Shown here piece after piece: positions 25,848 through 34,806 of a DNA stretch of 36,953 bases. Made by a program: the position numbers and the translations under genes. Below the pieces are notes generated by a model. It searched no databases, was not told where the DNA came from, and was given only the letters and a program-made list of their open reading frames with translations. Origin of the DNA: Geitlerinema sp. PCC 9228. Lineage in GTDB: Bacteria; Cyanobacteriota; Cyanobacteriia; Cyanobacteriales; PCC-9228. Each line of letters starts with the position of its first letter. Position 1 is the first letter of the stretch. The stretch is taken from positions 1 through 36,953 of the forward strand of contig NZ_LNDC01000019.1 of assembly GCF_001870905.1 (NCBI RefSeq). Direction: 5' to 3'.

Positions 25848-27424
25848 CACGTCGAATTCATCGTCGATTGAAAATTTCCGGTATGTTAACAGCTCGAAGT
25901 TCCATTCATGTGGGTGGTGCTGAAGATAACTCTCTGGTCGATTTAGCTTTAGCCAAAAATGGGTTGGGAAAATATTATATTCCGGGAACGAGTTTGGCAG
26001 GAGCCTTTCGTGGTTGGATGAAAGAAATGGACCAATATTCTGGCAGCCAAGATACCGAACGGTTGTGGGGATATTCTGAAAAACCAGCAGGACAAGATAG
26101 TAATGAAGGTCATGCTAGTTTTTCCATTGTAGAAGATGCTCCCATTAAATTGCCAAATGGTAAAGATATTGAAGTGCGAGATGGTGTGGGAATCGATCGC
26201 GAATGGGGTTCCGCTGCAGATTACAGCAAATACGACCGAGCTATTCTTCCTTGCGGCACAGAAATTCCGCTCGAACTAACCATTGACTGCGATCGTTCTT
26301 TTGATTTTTCAAAGATTTACGACCTGCTAGATGTTTTGTGTGCTGGGAAAATTCGTATAGGAGCTGCGAAAACTCGGGGATTGGGGAAAATCCAACTTTG
26401 TGGATGTAAATATTGGGAACAGACATTAAGCGATCGCCAAAGTATGATTTTGGCTCTCAAGGACTCTTTGCCAAATGGTAAAAATCGATATAAAAATTAT
26501 TCTCCAAAAGCTCCAAAATTGCTACCAAAGCTGACAGTTGAAATTCAATGGCAACCTATCGAACCAGTGATGGTTAAAGCCGAACGCGAAGGGATTGCTG
26601 TAGATATTTTACCATTGGTTAGTTCGATAAAAGAAAATATGGCTTTGGTTTTGCCTGGTAGTTCGATTAAGGGAGCTTTAAGAACGCAAGCAGAAAGAAT
26701 CGTACGTACGGTTGGTAATATGCCAATGCCTCCACATCAGGGGCAATCTTACGACAAATTTCTTCAACAATTACAAAGTGTTTCTTTAACAGAAAAGCTG
26801 TTTGGTAGTGCTGCCAAGAAGAACGATCCAGATTCCAAACTGGGTTTGGGAGCTTTGTCGGTGGATGATTGTTATAGCAATCTCAATCAAAACATAAGCC
26901 TTCAAAAATGGCAGGATATCGAACAGGCAAAAGACGAAAAAAAATTGCGTAAAGCTCTCGATCGTAGCGAATTATTGAAAGATACCCAGCAAGCTTATCA
27001 CGTAGCTGTCGATCGCTGGACGGGTGGTGCTGCTGATGGGTTCCTTTATTCTAATTTAGAACCTTTTAACGTGCAGTGGGAACCGATTTGTTTAACTGTC
27101 AATTTCAACCGTCTTTCTTGTTGTTTTTTTGAAGAAGAAAAAGATGCCGCGATCGCACTTTTTTTGCTAACTTTACGGGATTTATATCGCGGTTCCATTC
27201 CTCTTGGCTATGGCGTCAATCGCGGTTTGGGTTCCATTGAAGTTCGTAGCATTTCTTTGAAGGGGGAAAACTTACCTAGTGGTTTTGAAAATTTGGATAA
27301 TGTTTGTCTAGCATTTTCGCCGTTGGGAGGTGTGGAAAATTTAGAAGCAGGTTTGTTGGAACGGTTAAATCAAAGTTGGCAACAATGGATTCAAAAGCAA
27401 AGGCAAGCGCAGGAGACAAATTGA
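25844..27424 (+). CDS. Cas7-2x, tandem Cas7 backbone subunit
   Basis: 526 residues with two RAMP/Cas7 units. Unit 1 (about 8-190): ARSSIHVGGAEDNSLVDLAL (H22, D28, D33), YYIPGTSLAGAFRGWM, and loop RIGAAKTRGLGKIQL. Unit 2 (about 225-490): REGIAVDILPLVSS (D254), LVLPGSSIKGALRTQAERIV, WTGGAADGFLYS and loop SIPLGYGVNRGLGSIEV. The Asp residues after the first strand are candidates for target-RNA cleavage, as in Csm3. In III-Dv complexes one Cas7-2x chain provides two backbone positions. The start codon overlaps the preceding stop (ATGA), and csx19 starts one base after its TGA, so translation is coupled. Confidence 0.88.
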   Translation: MTRRIHRRLKISGMLTARSSIHVGGAEDNSLVDLALAKNGLGKYYIPGTSLAGAFRGWMKEMDQYSGSQDTERLWGYSEKPAGQDSNEGHASFSIVEDAPIKLPNGKDIEVRDGVGIDREWGSAADYSKYDRAILPCGTEIPLELTIDCDRSFDFSKIYDLLDVLCAGKIRIGAAKTRGLGKIQLCGCKYWEQTLSDRQSMILALKDSLPNGKNRYKNYSPKAPKLLPKLTVEIQWQPIEPVMVKAEREGIAVDILPLVSSIKENMALVLPGSSIKGALRTQAERIVRTVGNMPMPPHQGQSYDKFLQQLQSVSLTEKLFGSAAKKNDPDSKLGLGALSVDDCYSNLNQNISLQKWQDIEQAKDEKKLRKALDRSELLKDTQQAYHVAVDRWTGGAADGFLYSNLEPFNVQWEPICLTVNFNRLSCCFFEEEKDAAIALFLLTLRDLYRGSIPLGYGVNRGLGSIEVRSISLKGENLPSGFENLDNVCLAFSPLGGVENLEAGLLERLNQSWQQWIQKQRQAQETN

Positions 27425-27425
27425 T

Positions 27426-28031
27426 ATGAAAAACACATTATACTACCAAACGACGGAGGAAATTCGTTTGTATGATGCCATTCAAGATAGTTCGGATTTT
27501 CTAGATAGCGCAGTGGGACTTTTATACAGTCCCCAGGCTTGTTTCTTAATTAAATTGCATCGTGGAAGAGATAGTACAGAAATAGAAACCTCCAGCGATG
27601 TCGATATAGATTTGGCGTTTGTATTTGAAGCGAAAATCTTCAATTCCCTTGCGGAACTAAGATGGCTCCATCAAGATGAAGGATATGGCAAAGCCGTTTT
27701 GCTTTCTGAAGAAAACAGAGGTACCATATGGCAAGAGTCAGAATCGCTAACTGCGATCGCAACCATCCAGCAACAATATGTTCTCTGGGGAGAAGGAAAG
27801 GAAAATGCCACAGACAGCCAACCAAAACCGGGGTGGAGTCGCTTGGTTGCCAATCGTATTGGATACCTCGATGTTCCTATATCGGAAGTTCCCGCCAACG
27901 GCAAGGTTATTTTAACGTCTCGTGAATATTTACAGGAAGGTAGTTACGGAAATGTATTTGTATGTGAAGAAAAATTAATTCATATGAAGCAATCTAAGGA
28001 TACTAAAGAAAATAAAGGAAAAGAGAAATGA
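27426..28031 (+). CDS. csx19: CRISPR-associated protein Csx19
   Basis: 201 residues matching the Csx19 family (TIGR03984) in pattern: DIDLAFVFEAKIFNSLAELR, then WLHQDEGYGKAVLLSEE, QQQYVLWGEG and WSRLVANRIGYLDVP, followed by a charged Lys-rich tail. Csx19 occurs in type III-D loci and is a peripheral subunit of the III-Dv complex; its function is poorly known and no catalytic motif is evident. It overlaps the following cas7 gene by 4 bp (ATGA at 28028), which places it firmly in the effector operon. Confidence 0.85.
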   Translation: MKNTLYYQTTEEIRLYDAIQDSSDFLDSAVGLLYSPQACFLIKLHRGRDSTEIETSSDVDIDLAFVFEAKIFNSLAELRWLHQDEGYGKAVLLSEENRGTIWQESESLTAIATIQQQYVLWGEGKENATDSQPKPGWSRLVANRIGYLDVPISEVPANGKVILTSREYLQEGSYGNVFVCEEKLIHMKQSKDTKENKGKEK

Positions 28032-30286
28032 CAGAAGGTAAGCTCCTAGTAATAAAAGGGAAAACTTTACAAGTGAAATTTACCAATAAAAAAGGTAAAA
28101 CAACAACATGCAATGTCAAAGAATCCGAACTATCGGGTGCTTTGCAAAAGCAAAAACAAAAAGACATCAATCAATTAGATGGGGTGGAAGTTGAATTGGA
28201 AGAAGTTGGCGGTCAACCAAAGCAAATTCGAGAAAAAGGCAAAGCTTCCGAACCTGAGGGAGATTTCCACAATCCTTATAATTTTATTCCGGCACTTGTT
28301 CGGGATAGCCAACCAATTCAGGATAGCGAATTAGGAGATAGGAAGCCAGCGTGTCACGGTTTCTATGGTAGCGATTTGTGGAGTGGCAAAATGTCCGTTC
28401 GTTTGACAACGGCTACGCCACTGCTGGTTCCAGATGCAGCCAATGCTGATGAAGTTGTTTCAGTTCACGGTCACTACTCTTACCCAGTTCGGATGGTCAA
28501 TGGGAAACCCTATCCACCTCCTACTTCTATCAAAGGCATGTTGCGATCGGCATACGAGGCAGTTACGAATTCTCGACTATCCGTTTTTCACGGTCATAGC
28601 GATCGCTTGGCTTATCGAACAGAAGCCAAAGCTACTACACAACCTGCTAGGGTAGAGAAACAAGATGGCAAGCTCTTTTTAAGAATTTTGGAAGCCGTTA
28701 AACTTCCGCGATACCAAGTTGGAAAAAATTTGCCTAAAGATAAAGGGGAAAGTCACGTTGCCCTTAAATATGATGATGGTTCTAAGGAACTTCCCCAACA
28801 CGGAGATGCTGTTTGGCTGCGATGGAATCGCGGTAAAGTGAGCCGCATTCAAAAAAGACAGCAATCAAACAAACCTGGTAATGGGGATTGGCGTCGGGGT
28901 TGGGTTTGTATTACTGGTGCCAACATCGATAATAAAAAGTACGAGCGAGTATTTGTAGAAAGCGATAAAGATGAAAAGAGAGAAATTACCCGAAACATGA
29001 AATCTCTTTGGGAAGAATTAATCCGCAACTATCAAAAGACGCACGAGAAAGAGCTACAAGAACGCTGGGAAAACCAGCAAAAGCCTTTTGAATATTTAGG
29101 AGAGGAGCCTGGGAAAACGGCTTGGTCTCGCCATATCGATCGAGAAGATGAAGCCGAATTAAAAGAAGGAACCCTTTGTTACGTAGAAATCGATAGTAGT
29201 GATAACGTTACTGCAATACAACCAGTAACAATTTCTCGACGTTTGTATTCTAACTCTCCAGAAGAACTTCTCCATTTTTCTTTGAAACCTGCCCAACAAT
29301 TTAACAAACTGTCACCAGCCGATCGCGTATTTGGCTGGGTCAACCAATATGGTAAAAATTCTTACAAAGGCAATCTTCGTATTCGTAATGTTCGGTGTCA
29401 GTCGGATAATCCAATATCGGCATTTGGCCATCCTGGTTTTCCTTTGGCTATTTTAGGGCAACCAAAACCACAGCAATCAAGATTTTATACGGCTCAAGAT
29501 AAAAACGGTACGCCTTTAGAACCGGGGACACCCAAAAATGAAACTTATCTTGCTAACCATGGATTGAGAGGCAGGAAAGTTTATCCCCATCATGCTAATT
29601 TACCAGAGAACTATTGGGATAACCCGAAAGAAGATAGAACCCAAAAGGGAGACAATGGCTATTTTCAAGAATATCGCCAACCGAACAATACTGACGAACA
29701 AGGAGCTAGAAGCAATCAAAATCGCTCCATCCAAGCATGGGTCAAACCAGATACTGAATTTACGTTTGAAATTGACATAAAGAACTTATCCGATATTGAG
29801 CTGGGAGCTTTGTTGTATTTGCTTTCTTTGCCGCAAGGTCATTACCATCGCTTTGGAGGAGGGAAACCTTTAGGTTTTGGTAGCGTTCGTTTGGAGATAG
29901 ACTGGAATGGTACGGATCTACGTCGAGGCAAGGATTGGTGTCAATTTTACTCTTCCCTATATGAAGAAGAAGCTACCAACGAACAAGAGGCACAAGAAGC
30001 TTGCGATTGTATAGACAAATTTAAAAATTTGGTGGCTAAGGTATATGGCAACGGTCAAGGTTTTGAGGATGTTCGTTTTATTCAAGCTTTTACACGTTTT
30101 ACTTGTGGTTTTCAAGACGGTAAACCCATTCACTATCCCCGAATAATAAAAGCACCTAATCCGGAAGGAAAGTCTTTTGCGTGGTTTGTGGAAAATGATA
30201 AGCTATCGAAATCATATTCGCTGGATTTTCTTGAAGGCGATCGTGGTTTACCTATTTTAGAGGAAACAAAACAGGACCAAAAGTAA
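28028..30286 (+). CDS. Cas7 with large insertion (III-D RAMP, TIGR03986-like)
   Basis: 752 residues. The first ~75 form a small beta-rich, Lys-rich segment (GKLLVIKGKTLQVKFTNKKG) that may bind RNA. A conserved entry HNPYNFIPALVRD leads into a Cas7 domain: MSVRLTTATPLLVPDA, YPPPTSIKGMLRSAYEAVTN. About residues 240-560 are a long insertion rich in charged helices and loops. The fold is closed by LYLLSLPQGHYHRFGGGKPL (Gly loop from R608) and GFGSVRLEID. This layout fits the Cas7-insertion subunit of III-Dv effectors, which caps the backbone at the 3' side of the crRNA. It ends 11 bp before the CARF gene, which has a TAAGGAA ribosome site. Confidence 0.87.
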   Translation: MTEGKLLVIKGKTLQVKFTNKKGKTTTCNVKESELSGALQKQKQKDINQLDGVEVELEEVGGQPKQIREKGKASEPEGDFHNPYNFIPALVRDSQPIQDSELGDRKPACHGFYGSDLWSGKMSVRLTTATPLLVPDAANADEVVSVHGHYSYPVRMVNGKPYPPPTSIKGMLRSAYEAVTNSRLSVFHGHSDRLAYRTEAKATTQPARVEKQDGKLFLRILEAVKLPRYQVGKNLPKDKGESHVALKYDDGSKELPQHGDAVWLRWNRGKVSRIQKRQQSNKPGNGDWRRGWVCITGANIDNKKYERVFVESDKDEKREITRNMKSLWEELIRNYQKTHEKELQERWENQQKPFEYLGEEPGKTAWSRHIDREDEAELKEGTLCYVEIDSSDNVTAIQPVTISRRLYSNSPEELLHFSLKPAQQFNKLSPADRVFGWVNQYGKNSYKGNLRIRNVRCQSDNPISAFGHPGFPLAILGQPKPQQSRFYTAQDKNGTPLEPGTPKNETYLANHGLRGRKVYPHHANLPENYWDNPKEDRTQKGDNGYFQEYRQPNNTDEQGARSNQNRSIQAWVKPDTEFTFEIDIKNLSDIELGALLYLLSLPQGHYHRFGGGKPLGFGSVRLEIDWNGTDLRRGKDWCQFYSSLYEEEATNEQEAQEACDCIDKFKNLVAKVYGNGQGFEDVRFIQAFTRFTCGFQDGKPIHYPRIIKAPNPEGKSFAWFVENDKLSKSYSLDFLEGDRGLPILEETKQDQK

Positions 30287-30297
30287 GGAATTTTAAA

Positions 30298-31500
30298 ATG
30301 ATTCAATCAAAACCACACACCCTAATTTGCACGCTAGGTACGAGTCTTTTTAAGCCAAATTTATACAATTTACCTGGAAAAGATCGATACAATGAATGGA
30401 TTCATAGGCAGCCCGAATCAGATCGCCAATTTCTAAATGCCGATCTTATAGAAGACTTAAAAGAAAATTTAAAACAAGAAAATTGGCAAAATATTGCGTT
30501 TACTTTAAATAGAATTCCCGGATCTGTAAGATTGTGTGGTGCTGAAATTAACTCAATAACTGATTTAATTGAAAGAGGGTATTGTACACCCGATTGTACG
30601 CTAGTATTTTGCCACTCCGATACGACGGAAGGATGGCGAATTGCTAAAATTCTAGAAAACTACTATCAGTTGAAAGGGCATCACGTACAACAATTACAGA
30701 GAATCCAGGGGTTACAGGATGAAAATCCAAAAATATTTCGGACAAAAGGTCTTAGAGAATTGTCAAAACATGTATGTAGGATTATAAAAGAAACAGGTTC
30801 TTCAAATTTTTGTGCGATTAACGCCACAGGAGGATATAAAGCTCAGATTGCCATTGCTGTATTGATGGGTCAAGCCTTGGAAGTTCCAGTATACTACAAA
30901 CATGAAAAATTTAGTGAAATCATTGGTTTTCCTCCCATGCCTATCAGTCTTGATTTTAACCTCTGGTTAGAAAAAAGCGGTCTACTAGGACAACTTAACC
31001 GTAAAGAAATTATAGCTTGGGACCAATATGAAATTGAAGAAGATTGGAATGAAAAAATGGAATCTCTTGTAGAAAGAGTGGAAAACGATGGTAAAACCGA
31101 CTGCTTAGAACTTTCTCCTACAGGACAAATTTTCTATGAAACCTTTAAAGGGCGCTTTTCATCCCAACGGGATGAAATTTTACCCCCTAAACTCCCTAAA
31201 TCTCAGAAATATAAGCCCAAGTTATCTCATCATAATTGGGGAAATGCGAGGGAGAAAATTTTAAAATTTTTACAGAAAATCACGGATGAGTGTGCTTACG
31301 TACGTTCTTGTCAAACTGAATATTGGAATAAAGATTTATCATCTCCAACTTTATTTCGACTAAAGGGAGAGGATATCCAGGGAGTTTTTAGTGATGGTAC
31401 GTGGACTGTAAAGTTTACTGTTGATACTTCTGCCAACACAATGGGTCAACGTCTAGCATGTATAGCGGATTTAAACGAACGAGTAGAAAATTGGATTTAA
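30298..31500 (+). CDS. CARF-domain protein (APE2256-like) with RelE-like C-terminus
   Basis: 400 residues. The N-terminal ~215 are a CARF domain of the APE2256/Csm6 branch: TLICTLGTSLFKPNL (nucleotide loop), LVFCHSDTTEGWRIAKILEN, and CAINATGGYKAQIAIAVLMG followed by VPVYYKHEKFSEII. It should bind cyclic oligoadenylate made by Cas10. A middle helical part (DWNEKMESLVERVE) leads to a C-terminal ~85 residues (REKILKFLQKITDEC, TLFRLKGEDIQGVFSDGTWT, ACIADLNERVENW) whose pattern resembles RelE-type mRNA interferases; this is inference. No convincing HEPN RxxxxH lies outside the CARF part. Last gene of the operon, so a cOA-activated RNase or a ring nuclease are the two likely roles. Confidence 0.82.
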   Translation: MIQSKPHTLICTLGTSLFKPNLYNLPGKDRYNEWIHRQPESDRQFLNADLIEDLKENLKQENWQNIAFTLNRIPGSVRLCGAEINSITDLIERGYCTPDCTLVFCHSDTTEGWRIAKILENYYQLKGHHVQQLQRIQGLQDENPKIFRTKGLRELSKHVCRIIKETGSSNFCAINATGGYKAQIAIAVLMGQALEVPVYYKHEKFSEIIGFPPMPISLDFNLWLEKSGLLGQLNRKEIIAWDQYEIEEDWNEKMESLVERVENDGKTDCLELSPTGQIFYETFKGRFSSQRDEILPPKLPKSQKYKPKLSHHNWGNAREKILKFLQKITDECAYVRSCQTEYWNKDLSSPTLFRLKGEDIQGVFSDGTWTVKFTVDTSANTMGQRLACIADLNERVENWI

Positions 31501-31535
31501 ACAAACTAGTTAACTGTTTTGTATTCAATTTTTTT
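31501..31535 (+). terminator. Probable terminator of the type III-D operon
   Basis: Directly after the CARF stop codon, ACAAACTAGTT pairs with AACTGTTTTGT as an 11-position stem with one mismatch and one G-U pair, followed by a T-rich run (TTTTTTT at 31529-31535). Confidence 0.5.
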
Positions 31536-31989
31536 ATTGCTTTTCGCATCGTTCGCTTGCCCTGAAATTGATTTTCAAAACCACCTCTGGTGGCGGGTCT
31601 CGATCGCGCTTGAAGTCAAGTTGGCCGCGAATTGGGGTTTGTTTTGAAAGTAGAAGCAACTCTCGGGTTCCACAGCAGCTTGCTGGCTTTCTCGTTTCCA
31701 AGTTGTCGAACCCAAACATTTATAGTCCAATCACAAAATTTCGACGATGTCTTGAATCGCGATCGCTTCTTTGTCGTACTCGCATTCTGGCAGAGGAGTT
31801 ATCATTTCTAAAGTTCCCCGTGGCGTTTCGCGACCCCCCCCACTCTGGCTGCGCGGGTTTCTCCCAAATCTCGAAGTAGACTTTCAAATTGTTATCAGGT
31901 AATCTGGCGTAAGAGGACGCGATCGCTACGGCGTTGGATAAGTGGCATATTGTTTTGAGAAACGTTGAAAATCTAGTTGTACGATCGCC
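31536..31989. other. Intergenic region between the III-D operon and cas3
   Basis: About 450 bp with no supported gene. Minus-strand open frames (31720-32079 and 31534-31719) read partly like coding sequence (DNNLKVYFEIWEKP; PPPEVVLKI) and carry a C8 homopolymer near 31833, so this may be a degraded small ORF of unknown family. Two HIP1 sites are present. The base composition rises toward that of cas3, and a cas3 promoter must lie here but is not obvious. Confidence 0.4.
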
Positions 31990-34623
31990 ATGACCATCGA
32001 ACGCGACTTTCAAACCCTCACTGGCTTTTCCCCACGACAGTTTCAACAGGAAACAATCGCGCATTTGCTCGATCGCCAAAATGTCATTTTACGCGCGCCG
32101 ACGGGGTCGGGAAAAACAGAAACCGCGATCGCACCTTTTTTATTTGCCAAAACCCGACAGTGGGCGTTTCCGCAAAAACTGATTTATGCGGTTCCCTTGC
32201 GGACCCTGGCGAATAGTTTGCGTCAGAGAAGCGATCGCTTGGTACAACAATGGATGCAAACCCATCCCCTATCTCGAACGCCGGTGGTGACGCTGCAAAC
32301 CGGCGAAAATCCAGAAGACCCTCGGTTTGAGGGAGATATTGTGTTTTGTACCATCGACCAGATGTTGAGCAGTTTTTTGAATATTCCTTATTCGGTGGGG
32401 AGGGGATCGGCGAATGTGAATGCGGGAGCGATGTTTGCTTCCTATTTGGTGTTTGACGAGTTGCATTTACTCGACCCCAAGCGCGCGTTTGCGACGCTGT
32501 TGAAGGTATTGCAAGAGGTTCGGGGGATTTCGCCGTTTCTGTTGATGACGGCAACAATGACGGATGATGTCATCGAACAGGTGGGATGGGAAGCTGGGGT
32601 GGCAGCGACGTTGCAGGCGGTGAAGGTGAGAGATGGAGATTTGGCCAATATTGAAGGCGATCGCGCGCGTACGTTCGAGGCTGTGTCGCAACCACTGACG
32701 GCGCAGCGGCTTTTAGAAGATATCCGCCAGCAGCAACGCCGCCGGGTTTTGGTAATTTGCAATACGGTTTCCCAAGCGCAGGGGATGTATCGGGATTTGA
32801 TGGATATTGTCGGTGGGGAAGAACTAACGGTAACTTTGCTACACGCGCGTTTTTTACCGGAAGACCGCGCCAGCAAAGAAGCCTATCTGACGGAAACCTT
32901 TGCACGCAACTGGCGAGATGAAGGCAAGTGCGAGGTTTTGATTTCTACGCAGGCAATTGAGGCGGGGATTGATATTACTTGCGAAGCGATGCATACTCAT
33001 TTATGTCCCATGAGCTCTTTGTTGCAGCGTGCGGGTCGTTGCGCGCGGTATGCTGGCGAGAAGGGAACGGTGTTTGTTTATCGGTCGTTTCAACTGGCAT
33101 CTGGGGAAGGGGAAGAGACATCGACCAAGGAATCGTTTTTGCCGTATTCGGCGGAACTTTGCGATCGCACTTGGGAGGTTTTGCAGGCAAACAGCCCGAT
33201 AGCGGTGGGGTTTCGCCAGGAGGAAGCTTGGATCGACCAAGTTCATTCTTACCAAACCCAGTTGCAAGCGCAGCAGCGAAACAGCGATCGCGCTGAGTTC
33301 GAACAAAAGTACCAGGCAGCCATTTGGCGCGGCGATCGCCATACGGCAAGCGATTTGATTCGTTGGGTGGATAGTCGCAGCGTGTTTGTGTGGGAGGAGG
33401 CGGGAGCAATTATTGATTTTGACAGCGAACCGGAAGAGGTGGACCCCAAAACGTTGCAGCCGTTTTCGCTACCAAGGACAACGCTGGCAGGGATTTGGCG
33501 GCGGTTTCAGGATATGGGGTTTGGTGGGGATTGGTTGTTCAAACGCATAACATTGCCCCAGGGGAAGGATGCGGAAAGTTACCGCCAGCCAATTTGCGAT
33601 CGCGTGAGTTCGCTAACGGAGTTGATCGGGAGTGTGTGGCTGTTGGCGAATCCTCGTTATGTTTACTACGACAGTGAGATTGGGTTGCTTTTGGGTGAGG
33701 AAGGGAATTGCTTTCAATCTCCTACCAAACGCGATCGCGCTAAGGTCAGCGAGTACCGCTACCGGATGGATACCTATGTGGGACATTTGGGAAATATGTG
33801 GCAGTGCTGGCAGCGGACGTTTTCTGGGACGCGGATTGCGAACGGTACGCCGGTGGCGACGCGGTATGCCAGCGTTCGCGAGGAGTTGCTGGCAGCGGGA
33901 GGACGCTATTTGCAAAAGCGGATTTTTCCGGGGATGGCTTCGCAAGAGGCGACGGCGTTGTTTGAGTATTTGGTGTTTTTGGCCATTTTTACCCACGATT
34001 TGGGCAAGTTGCAGGTAAGCTGGCAAAAGGTGGTTCGGGGATGGCAGAAGTACGCGCATGGGGAATTTGGCGGTCAAAACCCGCGATCGCATTTGCTGGC
34101 GCATACGGATTACAACCCTACAGATAGGCAGCAGCGCGATGCCAAGGGGAGAACCCAAAAGCAGGCGTGGCAGGACTATCAAAAGAAATATCGGCGTCCT
34201 CCCCATGCGGTGGAAAGTGCCTATTTGGCGCAGGAGATTCTGGCGCAGTCGTTGTGGCCGGTATTGCGCGATCGCTTTGGTGCGGATGAGGCACAATGTT
34301 GGTATCTTGGCTATATTATTATGCTAGCGGCGGGTCGCCACCATTCGGCGTGGGCGCGGGGATGGACGAGTCAAGATTTGGCATCGGCGGGGAAGTTGGT
34401 GTTGCATTCGCAGGCGCAAGAGGCGATCGCGCAAAGTTGGCGTCGCTTGGTGCGGGATTTGCGGTTGGTGGGAGAGGAGGCGAATTTGAGCAAAAGGGAA
34501 TATCGGATGCGAGAGTTTTTGTTAACCCATCTGGAGGAGGAGCAACGGACGGAGTATTTACAATTGTACTGGTTGGTGGTGCGGGGATTGCGGTTGTGCG
34601 ATGGGCGATCGGTGAGCGATTGA
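31990..34623 (+). CDS. cas3: Cas3-like helicase with C-terminal HD nuclease domain
   Basis: 877 residues. Superfamily 2 helicase first: Q-like ERDFQTLTGFSPRQFQQ, Walker A APTGSGKTE (36-44), motif II DELH (156-159), motif III MTATMTDD, motif V-VI ISTQAIEAGIDI and SLLQRAGRCARY. The HD domain comes last: FTHDLGKLQ (H669, D670), PPHAVESAYLA (H739) and AAGRHHSAWARGW (H784, H785). Standard Cas3 has HD first; the helicase-HD order is known from type I-G (formerly I-U). Cas3 unwinds and degrades DNA, normally for type I Cascade, which is absent here. Its GC-richer, HIP1-rich sequence differs from the III-D operon 490 bp upstream, so it may have a separate history. Stop codon only 10 bp before the array promoter. 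Confidence 0.88.
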   Translation: MTIERDFQTLTGFSPRQFQQETIAHLLDRQNVILRAPTGSGKTETAIAPFLFAKTRQWAFPQKLIYAVPLRTLANSLRQRSDRLVQQWMQTHPLSRTPVVTLQTGENPEDPRFEGDIVFCTIDQMLSSFLNIPYSVGRGSANVNAGAMFASYLVFDELHLLDPKRAFATLLKVLQEVRGISPFLLMTATMTDDVIEQVGWEAGVAATLQAVKVRDGDLANIEGDRARTFEAVSQPLTAQRLLEDIRQQQRRRVLVICNTVSQAQGMYRDLMDIVGGEELTVTLLHARFLPEDRASKEAYLTETFARNWRDEGKCEVLISTQAIEAGIDITCEAMHTHLCPMSSLLQRAGRCARYAGEKGTVFVYRSFQLASGEGEETSTKESFLPYSAELCDRTWEVLQANSPIAVGFRQEEAWIDQVHSYQTQLQAQQRNSDRAEFEQKYQAAIWRGDRHTASDLIRWVDSRSVFVWEEAGAIIDFDSEPEEVDPKTLQPFSLPRTTLAGIWRRFQDMGFGGDWLFKRITLPQGKDAESYRQPICDRVSSLTELIGSVWLLANPRYVYYDSEIGLLLGEEGNCFQSPTKRDRAKVSEYRYRMDTYVGHLGNMWQCWQRTFSGTRIANGTPVATRYASVREELLAAGGRYLQKRIFPGMASQEATALFEYLVFLAIFTHDLGKLQVSWQKVVRGWQKYAHGEFGGQNPRSHLLAHTDYNPTDRQQRDAKGRTQKQAWQDYQKKYRRPPHAVESAYLAQEILAQSLWPVLRDRFGADEAQCWYLGYIIMLAAGRHHSAWARGWTSQDLASAGKLVLHSQAQEAIAQSWRRLVRDLRLVGEEANLSKREYRMREFLLTHLEEEQRTEYLQLYWLVVRGLRLCDGRSVSD

Positions 34624-34632
34624 TTTTTTCTC

Positions 34633-34661
34633 TAGACAGACAGGGATGGTTGTCCTATAAT
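34633..34661 (+). promoter_or_regulatory. Sigma-70-type promoter of the CRISPR array
   Basis: -35 TAGACA (34633-34638, 5 of 6 to consensus), 17-bp spacer, -10 TATAAT (34656-34661, perfect). Transcription should start near 34669, about 205 nt before the first repeat. Confidence 0.75.
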
Positions 34662-34669
34662 AAAAATAA

Positions 34670-34719
34670 TTTCCGACGAACCTAAGCGGAGGCAAAAACC
34701 CCGGGGGGTTCGTCAGAAA
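34670..34719 (+). other. Leader hairpin
   Basis: GACGAACC (34675-34682) and GGTTCGTC (34707-34714) form a perfect 8-bp inverted repeat, extended by TTTC/GAAA pairs with one mismatch. It lies at the predicted 5' end of the pre-crRNA. It could stabilise the transcript or be a site for leader-binding or integration factors. Confidence 0.6.
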
Positions 34720-34806
34720 CGCCAGAACCTAGACAATTCAATCGTTTCAGCAGTTTCAGTCGGAGCCTTGTTGAGAAAAGGGTGCCTTTGTTGCTTCTCA
34801 AGAAGC

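Noticed and set aside
30750-30790. RELSKH as a HEPN RxxxxH motif in the CARF protein
   Set aside because: It lies inside the CARF domain helix, not in a separate C-terminal HEPN domain, so it is probably chance.
31720-31989. Uma2/endonuclease-like gene upstream of cas3 on the minus strand
   Set aside because: Only faint resemblance in short stretches and the frame is broken; not enough to name.
33613-34296. 227-codon minus-strand frame opposite cas3
   Set aside because: Arg/Leu/Pro-rich shadow in the region that encodes the HD domain; no supporting motif.
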